A DNA stretch of 38,144 bases, from assembly GCA_934339005.1 (NCBI GenBank), contig CAKRHR010000025.1:1-38144 (forward strand), in the 5' to 3' direction. Of this stretch, positions 22,842-32,430 are shown piece by piece. The notes under the pieces were generated by a model. The model searched no databases and was not told where the DNA came from. It saw only the letters and a list, made by a program, of their open reading frames with translations. Positions within the stretch are counted from its first letter, which is position 1, and each line of letters opens with the position of its first letter. Origin of the DNA: an uncultured Catenibacillus sp. (lineage in GTDB: Bacteria > Bacillota > Clostridia > Lachnospirales > Lachnospiraceae). The position numbers were made by a program, and so were the translations under genes.

Positions 22842-24602
22842 TTAATTTTGTGGTGCCAGCATTACGTAATGGTATGGCACACCAAGACGTTCCAGAATCT
22901 TTTCTTCCCTGTGGTGGCAGGTAAATAAAATAATCTGGGATTTGTCCTGTTCCACAAGCCAGCCAAGCAAGCGTTCCATACGTTCATCATCATAATAGGC
23001 AAAGCCATCATCAATCAGCAGCGGCATCTCCTGATTTTCAAAAATCAGATCCGCAGCGCAAAATCTCAAAGCAAAGTACATCTGGTCTACCGCACCCATA
23101 CTCAAACGGTTCAGCGGAATATTCTGTGTCATACCATCAATATGAATATTTAATTTATCATCCACCATGATTTTACCACTTTCCTGACCGGAAATCTGAG
23201 AAAAAATTTCTGCCACACGTTCATTCATCCTGCCACCAAACTGCTTTTGAATTTCTCCTGCTAAATCCTGTATCACCATCTTGGCCAGTGCAATCGCTTC
23301 TAATTCTATACGAAGCTTTTTATTTTTCTCGGAAATCTCCTTGCAGGAATCTTCATATTGTACCTGTCTGATTTCTAGCTTTTCCAATTCCTCCAGTGTC
23401 CATTCAAGCTTTTCCCTCTGACTTGAAACCGTACTTTTCTGCGCTGTCCATTCCTCAAGCTGCTTTTGCAGGCTTTCAGTCTGCGTCGGTTCGGTCAGTC
23501 GTACACCATATTTGCGCTGATAAGGCTCAAGCTTCTTCTGAATACTGCCAAGCTGCTGTTTATACTGCTGTACATCAATCTCATCCACAGGCTTCTTAAA
23601 AGAAGTCTTTCCAAGTGCCGCAATCGCAGCCGCAAGCAGACAGCCTGTAATCACTTTAAATGAGAATTTATCAATCGTAAAAATTAACTGTACAAGCATA
23701 AATAAAACTGCCAGAACCGTAAGCCCGATAAATAACAAAAAACTGCGCTGGGTCAGTAAATGAATCTTCTTGCCGCCCGCCTCTGCTGCATCCTCCTCAG
23801 CTTTTAAGGACTGCATCAGCATCCGTCGTTTTTCCAGAAGCCTCACGCCCTCCATGCGTTCCTTCTGCTCCTGCTGGCGAAGCTCTGATATCCTGTGTCT
23901 GCCGGCAGCCACCTGTTTATCTAACTGCTGTTCCTGCATCGTCAGTTCATTCATTTGTTTTTTTACATCTTCTATCTGTTGCTGCAGGTCATCACTTGTC
24001 GTTTCTTTGCCATCTGCCAAAGGGTGCTGCGGCATAGATATCGTCTGCTTCTGAATTCGGCTGTTTTCTGCAGTCAGCCATGCTGTTGCCTGACTGATAT
24101 CAATCGCTTCATCCTTTGTCATCGACATATTCGCAAGATAACTCTGTAATGACACCGCAAACTTATCATCAATCCGGCTTTCTCTCTGGGCAATACTCAC
24201 TGTATTTTTAAAATTCGCTTCATTTAATCCTGGAATCAGTTCATCAATCCGACCTGTTGCCAAATGCACTTCCTCACCAGTCTGGTGATTAAACACGCGA
24301 AATACCTGATGGTCCTTGTGAAAATCTCTGTACAGACGCCATGAATTACCTTCATGCTCAATTACCATCATGCCCTCATAGGCCTGTCCGTTCTCCCACG
24401 GAAAATATCTCGTATATTCATCATTTGCAGCGCCTTTTCCTCTTAATCGCTCCACACCAAACAACATCGCATGAATAAAATGATGAATCGTTGATTTACC
24501 TGCTTCATTGCCCCCATATATGATATTGACTCCGGGATTTAACGTAATATCCTTTTGATGAAATTTTCCAAAATGGTTGATTTTTAGTTCTTTTATAATC
24601 AT
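22842..24602 (-). CDS. YhaN/SbcC-like ATPase with membrane segments
   Basis: This 586-residue SMC-type ATPase, paired with the metallophosphoesterase upstream, resembles the YhaO-YhaN pair of Firmicutes and more distantly SbcD-SbcC. The N-terminal half-site has IIYGGNEAGKST (Walker A) and a Q-loop region (SIAQRESRID). The C-terminal half-site has the signature LSMGAVDQMYFALR and Walker B PLLIDDGFAYYD, then ILFTCHHRE. The coiled coils between them are short and interrupted by two hydrophobic segments (FLLFIGLTVLAVLFMLVQLIF and VITGCLLAAAIAALG), which probably anchor it in the membrane. The start at 24602 (MIIKELKINHFG) is chosen for a GGAG 8 bases upstream; the frame extends to 24626. It begins 42 bases after its partner gene, in an operon. 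Confidence 0.88.
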   Translation of the reverse strand: MIIKELKINHFGKFHQKDITLNPGVNIIYGGNEAGKSTIHHFIHAMLFGVERLRGKGAANDEYTRYFPWENGQAYEGMMVIEHEGNSWRLYRDFHKDHQVFRVFNHQTGEEVHLATGRIDELIPGLNEANFKNTVSIAQRESRIDDKFAVSLQSYLANMSMTKDEAIDISQATAWLTAENSRIQKQTISMPQHPLADGKETTSDDLQQQIEDVKKQMNELTMQEQQLDKQVAAGRHRISELRQQEQKERMEGVRLLEKRRMLMQSLKAEEDAAEAGGKKIHLLTQRSFLLFIGLTVLAVLFMLVQLIFTIDKFSFKVITGCLLAAAIAALGKTSFKKPVDEIDVQQYKQQLGSIQKKLEPYQRKYGVRLTEPTQTESLQKQLEEWTAQKSTVSSQREKLEWTLEELEKLEIRQVQYEDSCKEISEKNKKLRIELEAIALAKMVIQDLAGEIQKQFGGRMNERVAEIFSQISGQESGKIMVDDKLNIHIDGMTQNIPLNRLSMGAVDQMYFALRFCAADLIFENQEMPLLIDDGFAYYDDERMERLLGWLVEQDKSQIILFTCHHREEKILERLGVPYHYVMLAPQN

Positions 24603-24644
24603 CTGCTCATCTCCACATGCCTGCATATCTCACACGCTACCCGA

Positions 24645-25712
24645 TTATTTTCTGTCCATCGTCTGAAATAATGCTTTGAGTCCATAATATAATGCCTTTT
24701 CCTTAGACACCTCCTCGGCAGGTAAATTCCGTATACGTTCAATAAACATGCCGATAATATTATCCTTATTCTTCATATATATCTCATCAAAATCATAGTC
24801 TGGCCGTGTATCATCTGCAACATCCACAACCATCCCAAGTTTATACACATCTTCAGCCGAAACTTCAATATCTGGATTCCTAAAACCTGTCAATGTCACC
24901 TTAAAAATATTCTGCATGCCCTGAAGTTCCATCTCTGTGCGCAAAAGATCAAGTGCCATCGTCCATGGCATCGTTCCGTCCATACACACACTGACAGACA
25001 CATAAGACCTTGTAGGCAGCTTAACAAAAGATGTCTGAAGAACGCCGTCCTCATACTGACCAAGCACATAACCGTGTGCACCCTCGTCATTCTTATCAAT
25101 AGGAGAAAGCGCACCTGCATACGCCATCTTTCCATCATACATCATCTGTGGTTTATGGATATGTCCCATCGCCACATAATCAAACCCTGCCTTCGCAATC
25201 TGCTCATACTTCATCGGAATATGCTGTGCATCACCACCATGTGCCAGTAAAATATGACATCCATTCTCCTTCACCGGACACAGACAATCATACATCGGAT
25301 CTGTCACTTCATAATCCATATAACTCAAACCATAAATATATGTCTGAACATCTTCAAAATAAAAACACTCCGCCTTTGCATTACTGAAAAAATAAACATT
25401 CTGCGCCCACTGCATCTTGCGATACAAAGAATCCTGGCGCAAATAATCATGGTTGCCCGCCATCAGCACAACCTTCGTCGGTTTAAGCTTTTCAAACCGA
25501 TAATTCACTTCCTTTAATTCCCGCATCAACGGCTGTCTATGAAATAAATCACCCGCAATCAGAAGAAAATCTGCCTTTTCCTCTCTGACTTTTTCCAAAA
25601 GTGCATCAAATCCATCCCATATTTCCTGCGCCCGCTGTTTCGCCCAAGGCATTGATGCATCCGGTGTCGCGCCCAGATGCACATCCGCTATATGAATAAA
25701 TTTCATACTCAT
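24645..25712 (-). CDS. SbcD/YhaO-like DNA-repair exonuclease (metallophosphoesterase)
   Basis: This 355-residue calcineurin-like phosphoesterase has the complete two-metal motif series: IADVHLG (Asp10, His12), LLIAGDLFHR, VVLMAGNHDYL, ILLAHGG and YVAMGHIHKPQ. A smaller C-terminal domain of about 130 residues caps it, as in SbcD and Mre11-type nucleases. It is expected to trim or open DNA ends in complex with the following ATPase. The operon order is nuclease first, then ATPase. The start is ATG 25712 with GTGGAAG just upstream; ATG 25706 is an alternative. Confidence 0.9.
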   Translation of the reverse strand: MSMKFIHIADVHLGATPDASMPWAKQRAQEIWDGFDALLEKVREEKADFLLIAGDLFHRQPLMRELKEVNYRFEKLKPTKVVLMAGNHDYLRQDSLYRKMQWAQNVYFFSNAKAECFYFEDVQTYIYGLSYMDYEVTDPMYDCLCPVKENGCHILLAHGGDAQHIPMKYEQIAKAGFDYVAMGHIHKPQMMYDGKMAYAGALSPIDKNDEGAHGYVLGQYEDGVLQTSFVKLPTRSYVSVSVCMDGTMPWTMALDLLRTEMELQGMQNIFKVTLTGFRNPDIEVSAEDVYKLGMVVDVADDTRPDYDFDEIYMKNKDNIIGMFIERIRNLPAEEVSKEKALYYGLKALFQTMDRK

Positions 25713-25968
25713 TCACACTTCCACTTTCTCAACTTGTCAACTCGTGTTATGATGTAAGTGTTAAAAATAAAAATTGTGTCTGCACAAGAGAATAATTTCT
25801 ATCACCTGCATCCATTCGCTGTAATAACTATAACATTCCCTGTGCATTTTTGCAACCATATGTTCGATTTTTATTTAGACAAAATGCGACATAAAATGAC
25901 ACAATTAAATGACGTCAAATTCAAAATTATTGGAGTCCTGACATCATCATACACAAGGAGGAATTTTC

Positions 25969-26925
25969 ATGATACGTCTTGCTTTTATTGGTTCCAGCAT
26001 GATTGCCGGAAAATTTGCAGAAGCAGTTCAACTGCTTCCTGACACTTATACTTTAGACACAATATATTCCAGAACAGAAGAAACTGGTCGCAGTTTCGCC
26101 GACCAATATGGATTTACTCATGTTGTAACGTCATTGGAAACTCTTGCCGAAACTTCCAGTGTTGATGCTGTATACATCGCATCGCCAAATATCTGCCATT
26201 TTGCTCAATGTAAGCTGATGCTTGAGCATGGCAAACATGTTATTTGTGAAAAACCGCTGACAACTGCTTTGGATGAAGAAAAAGAATTATTTGCCCTTGC
26301 AAAAGAAAAACATCTGATTTTACTTGAAGCCATGCGCCCTGCCTTTGACCCATCCACTCATGTCGTCATGGACAATCTGGAACGTCTTGGCACAATTCGT
26401 CGTGTTGATTTGCCTTACTGCCAGTATTCATCCCGCTATGACAAATTTAAAGAAGGTATTGTTACCAATATATTTAATCCTGCCATGGGAGGCGGCGCAC
26501 TGTTTGACCTTGGCATTTATCCAATTTATTATCTCGCAATGGTTATGGGATTGCCGCAAACTCTCCACCGTATTCAGATTCCGCTGCGCAATAACGTCAC
26601 AGGCTGTGGTGCAATCCTTGCAGGCTACCCGGAATCTGTTGCAACAGTGACTTATTCTAAAATCAATGAATCTGCACTGCCAGCAACAATTCAGGGTGAA
26701 AAGGGTTATTTGACGATCAATAAAATGAACGACCCTTCCGTCATTAAATTCTGTGATGGTAAAGGTCATGAAGAAGTGCTTTATGAACGCGGCGAAGAAA
26801 ATAATATGATTTATGAGGCACGCGCTTTCGCTGAGATGATTGACGGCAAACGTTCTCCTGAAATTTATGAACATTATTCATTAACTGCCATGCAGATTAT
26901 AGAAGGCTATGACACAGTCAAATAA
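25969..26925 (+). CDS. Gfo/Idh/MocA-family oxidoreductase
   Basis: This 318-residue NAD(P)-dependent dehydrogenase has an N-terminal Rossmann fold (LAFIGSSMIAGKFAEA) and the family signature ICEKPLTT with Glu94-Lys95-Pro96. A C-terminal substrate domain starts at about residue 120 (MGGGALFDLGIYPIYYLAMVMG). The Lys of the EKP motif takes part in hydride transfer to sugar-like substrates. The specific substrate cannot be told. AAGGAGG lies 8 bases before the ATG. Its stop codon abuts the stop of the convergent permease gene with no base between. Confidence 0.9.
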   Translation: MIRLAFIGSSMIAGKFAEAVQLLPDTYTLDTIYSRTEETGRSFADQYGFTHVVTSLETLAETSSVDAVYIASPNICHFAQCKLMLEHGKHVICEKPLTTALDEEKELFALAKEKHLILLEAMRPAFDPSTHVVMDNLERLGTIRRVDLPYCQYSSRYDKFKEGIVTNIFNPAMGGGALFDLGIYPIYYLAMVMGLPQTLHRIQIPLRNNVTGCGAILAGYPESVATVTYSKINESALPATIQGEKGYLTINKMNDPSVIKFCDGKGHEEVLYERGEENNMIYEARAFAEMIDGKRSPEIYEHYSLTAMQIIEGYDTVK

Positions 26926-28086
26926 CTAAACAAACATAAATAACAATAATATTATAAGAAAAATCATATTTGCAATTGTAAACTGAATAAAATATTTTCC
27001 TTTTATTGCACTATTTTCTTTTGCTATATATTTAAAACTAATTAAACTGGCCATCGAAGCAATCAATGTTCCCAGACCACCAATATTAGTCCCTATTATC
27101 AGAGCTTTTAATTGCCCGGTAAAGCCTGCCAGCAAAACAGCAGCCGGAACATTGCTCATCACCTGACTTGCCACAACCGCAGTCACCGCTTCATGGCCAG
27201 TAATCATTTTCTGTAAAAATGCACAAAACCATGGTATCCTTCCCAGATTCCCTATAAAGATAAATAGCGCAACAAATGTGCCAAGCAATGCGTAATCCAC
27301 ATGTTTAAGTACATCTCTGTTCCGCATCAGTGAATATAAAAGAACCAGCATCAATGGAATTATAAATGATATCACATGTGCGACACTTAAAAGACTGACC
27401 ACAAAAAAAATAAAATAAACTATCATATATTCTGTCGCACGCTGCGTATTTTTCTGCACACTATCCTTTTTTCGTGCATATAAAAACGCCATATCCTCTG
27501 TTGCTGATATTTTTTTCCTTGCAGATGCAAACATAATCCACAACAGTAACAATACGAATGAAATCACTGTATATGGCAACATCAATTTTATAAAATCGCC
27601 AATATTCATCTGAGCTTTTCCATATAAATATAAATTCTGCGGATTACCAATCGGCGTAAGCATACTGCCAAGATTCGCAGCAATTGTCTGCATCACAACG
27701 ACTTTTAATATCCAGTAATATCGAATATCCTCCGGTAAATGTTTCATCACAATCATTGTCAGTGGTACAAATGTAATAAGTGCAACATCGTTTGTAATAA
27801 CCATAGACAGAAAAAAACATAACATAACAAGCAGCAGTACAATACTTGTCATATGATGTACTTTTGAAAGTAATGTCCGTGCCAGTATATCAAACAACCC
27901 AACTCCCCTGAATGCTGAAACAATCGTCATCAGGCAGAATAAAATACCTAATGTCCGAAAATCAATATACGAAATATACTGCCCGTCCGGAATCACAATA
28001 AACATTGAAATTATTGCAAGAATAACCGCAATAGATAATACTGTTTCTTTTTTGAAAAAATTTCCTGTATTTTTTATAAACTTCAT
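26926..28086 (-). CDS. SLC13/ArsB-type (ion transporter superfamily) permease
   Basis: This 386-residue integral membrane protein has about ten to eleven hydrophobic helices. Features of the ArsB/NhaD/DASS (IT) superfamily are two repeats with conserved loops: VITNDVALITFVPL and NLGSMLTPIGNPQNLYLYG in the first half, VASQVMSNVPAAVLLAG and NIGGLGTLIASMASLI in the second. It likely moves an anion (dicarboxylate, arsenite or similar) or exchanges Na+/H+. It is somewhat shorter than typical SLC13 members. AAGGA precedes the ATG. No separate promoter was found between the asnS terminator and this start, so expression may depend on read-through or on a promoter overlapping the hairpin. Confidence 0.85.
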   Translation of the reverse strand: MKFIKNTGNFFKKETVLSIAVILAIISMFIVIPDGQYISYIDFRTLGILFCLMTIVSAFRGVGLFDILARTLLSKVHHMTSIVLLLVMLCFFLSMVITNDVALITFVPLTMIVMKHLPEDIRYYWILKVVVMQTIAANLGSMLTPIGNPQNLYLYGKAQMNIGDFIKLMLPYTVISFVLLLLWIMFASARKKISATEDMAFLYARKKDSVQKNTQRATEYMIVYFIFFVVSLLSVAHVISFIIPLMLVLLYSLMRNRDVLKHVDYALLGTFVALFIFIGNLGRIPWFCAFLQKMITGHEAVTAVVASQVMSNVPAAVLLAGFTGQLKALIIGTNIGGLGTLIASMASLISFKYIAKENSAIKGKYFIQFTIANMIFLIILLLFMFV

Positions 28087-28115
28087 TTATATAAGATCCT
28101 TCATATATTTTTTCA

Positions 28116-28170
28116 TATGAAAAATCCTTTCCAAATAATAGTACATTCGTACTTTACCAGAAAGGATTTT
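28116..28170 (-). terminator. Intrinsic terminator of asnS
   Basis: An outer stem AAAATCCTTTC/GAAAGGATTTT (28121-28131 and 28160-28170) with an inner AGTAC/GTACT hairpin. TTTTT lies at the minus-strand 3' side. Confidence 0.8.
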
Positions 28171-28197
28171 ATCTAACTTGAATTTGTTACTTTATTT

Positions 28198-29589
28198 TTA
28201 TAATTCGCAGTTATTTACTGTTCTTGGGAATGGAATGACGTCACGGATATTTGTCATACCTGTGAGGTACATCACGCAGCGTTCAAAGCCAAGACCATAA
28301 CCTGCATGTCTTGTTGAACCGTAACGACGAAGATCAAGATAGAAATCATAATCTTCTTTCTTAAGTCCAAGTTCATCCATACGTGCTGCAAGTTTTTCGT
28401 AATCGTCCTCTCTCTGGCTGCCACCGATGATTTCGCCGATACCAGGTACAAGAAGGTCCATAGCTGCAACAGTCTTGTTATCATCATTAAGCTTCATATA
28501 GAAAGCTTTGATTTCCTTTGGATAATCAATAACAAATACTGGGCGTTTGAAAACCTGTTCTGTCAGATAACGTTCATGTTCTGTCTGAAGGTCTGTGCCC
28601 CATTCTACTTTGTATTCGAACTGATCGTTGTGCTTCATCAGGATATCAACAGCTTCTGTATATGTGACACGGGCAAAATCTGAATTTGCAACGTGTGTCA
28701 GACGGTCGATAAGTCCCTTATCCACAAACTGGTTGAAGAACTTCATCTCTTCAGGTGCATTTTCCATTACATAGTTGATGATATATTTCATCATTGCTTC
28801 TGCAAGTTCCATGTTATCTTCAAGATCCGCAAATGCGATTTCAGGTTCAATCATCCAAAACTCTGCAGCATGACGTGTTGTGTTGGAGTTTTCTGCACGG
28901 AATGTAGGTCCGAATGTATAAATATTTCTGAAAGCCATTGCGAATGTTTCGCCGTTTAACTGACCACTGACTGTAAGGTTTGTTGGTTTGCCAAAGAAAT
29001 CTTCTTTGAAATCAACCTGTCCATCCTCTGTCTTAGGAATATTGTTTAAATCCATTGTTGTGACCTGGAACATCTCGCCTGCACCTTCACAGTCGCTGCC
29101 TGTGATCAATGGAGTGTGTACATAAACAAACTCTCTTTCCTGGAAGAACTTGTGGATTGCGTAGGCAATCAGGGAACGTACGCGGAATACTGCCTGGAAT
29201 GTGTTTGTTCTAGGTCTTAAATGAGAAATTGTTCTCAGATATTCAAATGTATGACGTTTTGGCTGAAGTGGGTAATCCGGTGAAGATGCACCTTCAACTT
29301 CAACTTCTTCTGCCTGAATCTCAAATGGCTGTTTTGCATTCGGTGTTGCAACAAGTGTACCTTTGACAATCACTGCTGCACCAACATTTAAATGGCTGAT
29401 CTCATCGAAATTTGCCATCTTATCATGGTATACAATCTGAAGTGGCTGGAAATAAGAACCGTCATTCATTGTGATAAATCCAAATGTCTTGGAATCTCTG
29501 ACTGTTCTGATCCATCCGCCAACAGTAATTTCTTTATCAATATATGCTTCTCTGTTCTTGTACAATTCACGCACAGTTGTCAGTTTCAT
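28198..29589 (-). CDS. asnS: Asparagine-tRNA ligase (class II)
   Basis: This 463-residue cytoplasmic enzyme charges tRNA-Asn. An N-terminal OB-fold (about 1-105, ITVGGWIRTVRDSKTFGFI) binds the anticodon. The catalytic domain shows TGSDCEGAGEMFQVTT, motif 2 FRAENSNTTRHAAEFWMIEPE and motif 3 GYGLGFERCVMYLTG followed by the AsnRS ending IRDVIPFPRTVNNCEL. The Asn-type residues in motif 2 and the C-terminal FPRT segment separate it from AspRS. GGAGG lies 7 bases before the ATG. A promoter with extended -10 is at 29665-29670. Confidence 0.97.
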   Translation of the reverse strand: MKLTTVRELYKNREAYIDKEITVGGWIRTVRDSKTFGFITMNDGSYFQPLQIVYHDKMANFDEISHLNVGAAVIVKGTLVATPNAKQPFEIQAEEVEVEGASSPDYPLQPKRHTFEYLRTISHLRPRTNTFQAVFRVRSLIAYAIHKFFQEREFVYVHTPLITGSDCEGAGEMFQVTTMDLNNIPKTEDGQVDFKEDFFGKPTNLTVSGQLNGETFAMAFRNIYTFGPTFRAENSNTTRHAAEFWMIEPEIAFADLEDNMELAEAMMKYIINYVMENAPEEMKFFNQFVDKGLIDRLTHVANSDFARVTYTEAVDILMKHNDQFEYKVEWGTDLQTEHERYLTEQVFKRPVFVIDYPKEIKAFYMKLNDDNKTVAAMDLLVPGIGEIIGGSQREDDYEKLAARMDELGLKKEDYDFYLDLRRYGSTRHAGYGLGFERCVMYLTGMTNIRDVIPFPRTVNNCEL

Positions 29590-29664
29590 AATCTAGCCTC
29601 CAAATCTTTTCTCTATTCGCCTGATATTGGGTTCAAAATCTCTTTTGCCCCCTGTTATCATCTA

Positions 29665-29670
29665 ATCATA
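29665..29670 (-). promoter_or_regulatory. Extended -10 promoter of asnS
   Basis: On the minus strand TGCTATGAT (TGnTATGAT) about 75 bases upstream of asnS. The -35 region reads TGGATA, a weak match. No T-box was recognised in the leader. Confidence 0.45.
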
Positions 29671-29709
29671 GCACAACCTTTTGAATTTATCCACCAGAAA
29701 TTTTAAATA

Positions 29710-29735
29710 TTTCCCGGACTGAACATTTCCCGGAC
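29710..29735. repeat. Short tandem direct repeat upstream of asnS
   Basis: TTTCCCGGAC occurs at 29710-29719 and again at 29726-29735, a 16-base period. It lies between the stop of the methyltransferase gene and the asnS promoter. Confidence 0.5.
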
Positions 29736-29786
29736 AAATCTGTCAATGTTGCTGTTCACGCCTTGTGAATATATCTCGCCAAATGC

Positions 29787-30986
29787 CTATTTCAACGTGA
29801 TTTTCTTCTCGCCAACTGTTTTTAAAAGCCTTTCCAGTGTTGGCGCCGCTCCAATAAGCTGTTTTAACGTCTGATATTTTTCATCCGGCACACAAGGCTT
29901 CAAACTGCCTTTTCGCACTGCGCGGATCAAAATATTTTTCGGCGTGTGTTCCATATCGATAAATTCAAGAATCTGTGTCCTGTAACCCACACTCTCCAAA
30001 AGCATTGCACGCATGCTGTCCGTTGCCAGCGCTGCGAAACGCTCTTTTATCAGGCCATACTGACACATACCCTCCAGTGCTTCTGACTTCATTTTCTGAT
30101 TTAATTCATGCTGACAGCATGGCACAGATAAAATAACACCGGCGTTCCAAAGGACCGCCTTATATAATGCATAATCGGTAGCCGTATCACAGGCATGCAG
30201 TGTCACGACCATATCAACACTGTCTGTACCCTCAAAATCTGCAATATCTCCATGCAGAAATTCTAAATCTGTATAACCGCAGCGTCTGCTCAAATCATTA
30301 CAATGCGCGATGACATCCTTCTTCAAATCCAGTCCGATAATATGCACATCATAGCCCTGAAGCTTTCTTAAATAATAGTACAGCGCAAAAGTCAGGTAAG
30401 ATTTACCGCAGCCAAAATCGATAATATTTAATTTTCTGCCCTTTGGCAGTTCCGGCAAAATATCCTCCACAAACTCAAGATATCGGTTAATCTGTCGAAA
30501 TTTGTCGTAACGTTTTTTGACAACCTGTCCGTTTGGCATCATCACACCAAGTTCAACAAGAAAATCCACAGGCTTGCCTTCTTCAAGCACATATCGTTTT
30601 TTACGATTGTGGTCCAGATTAATCTCCAGAGTTTTACCGGATGTAGCATTTTGCATCTGCTTTTTCTTCACAGTCACATTGCCTTTTTTACCAATTAAAA
30701 TCGTTATCTGCATACTGTCTGTCAATGCCTGCACCTGTTTATAATGCCCGAAAATCATCGCCGCAATCACATCTGAGGCATGTCCTGCATCCTTACAATC
30801 CACATTTTCGTGAAAGACCTGTGTGCCTTCATAACGCACAATCTGCATATATAAAATGTCTTTGATTTTGACTGGCCGGATTTTAATTTTTTTCACAGTA
30901 TTTTGCTTGTCCATCACGGAACTAATCGTCATATCTCTTAAACGTTCATTCAAAATTTCTGCCAATATTTCTTTTAATTTTTCCAT
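29787..30986 (-). CDS. SAM-dependent methyltransferase (Methyltransf_32-like)
   Basis: This 399-residue protein has an N-terminal domain of about 150 residues without a recognised motif, followed by a class I Rossmann methyltransferase domain. The SAM loop is LNIIDFGCGKSYLTFALYYYL (about 193-213), the acidic ribose-binding end is IIGLDLKK, then FLHGDIADF and the catalytic-like VTLHACDTATDYAL. A PCCQHEL motif follows. This layout matches the Methyltransf_32 family. The substrate, possibly RNA, is unknown. GGGAG precedes the ATG. The gene starts 17 bases after the PatB-like gene and forms an operon with it. Confidence 0.85.
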   Translation of the reverse strand: MEKLKEILAEILNERLRDMTISSVMDKQNTVKKIKIRPVKIKDILYMQIVRYEGTQVFHENVDCKDAGHASDVIAAMIFGHYKQVQALTDSMQITILIGKKGNVTVKKKQMQNATSGKTLEINLDHNRKKRYVLEEGKPVDFLVELGVMMPNGQVVKKRYDKFRQINRYLEFVEDILPELPKGRKLNIIDFGCGKSYLTFALYYYLRKLQGYDVHIIGLDLKKDVIAHCNDLSRRCGYTDLEFLHGDIADFEGTDSVDMVVTLHACDTATDYALYKAVLWNAGVILSVPCCQHELNQKMKSEALEGMCQYGLIKERFAALATDSMRAMLLESVGYRTQILEFIDMEHTPKNILIRAVRKGSLKPCVPDEKYQTLKQLIGAAPTLERLLKTVGEKKITLK

Positions 30987-31003
30987 TATGCTTCTCCCAG
31001 TTT

Positions 31004-32185
31004 TTATGATGCCACATATTCACCGATAGCCTTTTTCATGCGTGCAAGCGCTTCCTGCACCAGACTTCTTGGGCAAGCCAGATTAAAACGCACATAACCC
31101 TCGCCCTCTTTACCAAAGAACAGACCGTCATGCACATGAAGTTTGCATTTTTCCATAAAGAAATTCTTCAATTCCTCCTGCGCCAGTCCAAGGGCTCTGC
31201 AATCTACCCACACAAGATACGTGCCCTCCGGTTTATATACTTTCAATTTTGGAATATTTTCGTGAATATACTCTACAAACAAATCCACATTGCCCTCAAG
31301 ATACTCCAACAGTTCATCTACCCACTGTTCAGATTTGCCGTAAGCGCCAATTACCATCGCTTCTTCAAAGGAATTGCCGCCATCTGCATGAAGTTTTTTG
31401 AAGGTCTGCATGAATTTTTCCCGCAGTTCTTTATTTTTCACAATACAATGCGCAATCTGCATACCCGCCAGGTTAAATGTCTTGGATGGCGCTGTACACA
31501 CGATACATCTGTCTGCAATTTCCTCGGACAATGAAGCAATCACCGTATGCGGATGTCCTTTATACACCAAATCACCATGAATATCATCTGAAATAATATA
31601 CAAATTGTGTTTCATACAAACATCTGCCAACGCCTGCAGTTCTTCTTTTGTCCAGACTCTGCCGCAAGGGTTGTGTGGATTGCATAAAATCACTGCCTTT
31701 GTTTTTGGTGTAATCTTCTGCTCAAAATCCTCCAGATCCATCGTATAATAACCGTTGTCCTCTTTCATCTGACTCTCCACAATCACACGGTCATTATCCT
31801 TAATACTTGAATAAAACGGGCCATAAACCGGTGTCTGAATAATAATCTCATCTCCCGGCTCAGATACAGCTTTAATTGCCGCACACAAACCTGAAACAAC
31901 GTTCGGTGTATGGCAAATCCAATCTTTTTCAATATCATAATGATGACGTTTATGCATCCATGAAACAATCGTTTCTGCATATTCATCATCGTTAAACTGA
32001 TAGCCATAAATCTGACGGTCAACCACCTTCTGCATTTCCTCAGTGATCGCTAGCGCTACACAAAAATCCATATCCGCAACCCACATTGGAATAATACCTT
32101 CGCTGTCTTTACCTTCTTTACTTAAAATATCCCATTTAAAACTATTTGTATTTCTTCGGTCTATCACTTTGTCAAAATCGTACAT
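31004..32185 (-). CDS. PLP-dependent C-S lyase / aminotransferase of the MalY-PatB family
   Basis: This 393-residue fold-type I enzyme cleaves cystathionine or cysteine-like substrates (beta-C-S lyase), and some members also have a regulatory role. Visible landmarks are IPMWVADMDFCVA near the start, IYGYQF, TPNVVSGLCAAIKA, CNPHNPCGRVWTKEEL, ISDDIHGDLVY and TAPSKTFNLAGMQIAH, whose Lys binds PLP. The C-terminal domain ends with GYVRFNLACPRSLVQEAL. The start at 32185 (MYDFDKVID) is chosen because AAGGAG lies 9 bases upstream; the ATG at 32257 would add residues without family support. A minus-strand extended -10 (TGCTAAAAT) lies at 32298-32306. Confidence 0.92.
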   Translation of the reverse strand: MYDFDKVIDRRNTNSFKWDILSKEGKDSEGIIPMWVADMDFCVALAITEEMQKVVDRQIYGYQFNDDEYAETIVSWMHKRHHYDIEKDWICHTPNVVSGLCAAIKAVSEPGDEIIIQTPVYGPFYSSIKDNDRVIVESQMKEDNGYYTMDLEDFEQKITPKTKAVILCNPHNPCGRVWTKEELQALADVCMKHNLYIISDDIHGDLVYKGHPHTVIASLSEEIADRCIVCTAPSKTFNLAGMQIAHCIVKNKELREKFMQTFKKLHADGGNSFEEAMVIGAYGKSEQWVDELLEYLEGNVDLFVEYIHENIPKLKVYKPEGTYLVWVDCRALGLAQEELKNFFMEKCKLHVHDGLFFGKEGEGYVRFNLACPRSLVQEALARMKKAIGEYVAS

Positions 32186-32297
32186 TTTCATCTTCTCCTT
32201 TATCCCCTGACATAAATTTACCCAATTTTTATATAGACGTCGTTTTAATCCTGGCATATAAATTCCTTTATTTTATTATCGTCCATACACTTTTTCT

Positions 32298-32306
32298 ATT
32301 TTAGCA
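32298..32306 (-). promoter_or_regulatory. Extended -10 promoter of the patB-like operon
   Basis: On the minus strand TGCTAAAAT about 115 bases before the start at 32185, without a convincing -35. The surrounding region (32186-32430) holds nothing else that I recognise. Confidence 0.4.
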
Positions 32307-32430
32307 TAGTTCTAATTTAAATTCATCCTGATTTTTCAATACACATTTTTTAATGCGCTTTACATGCTTCTATCCTGTTTTCTCATCTTTCGTACCTTGC
32401 AATTATTCTTACCGTTTTTATCCTTCGTCT

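Noticed and set aside
32186..32257. Upstream extension of the PatB-like protein
   Set aside because: The AAGGAG lies inside this extension at the right distance for the ATG at 32185.
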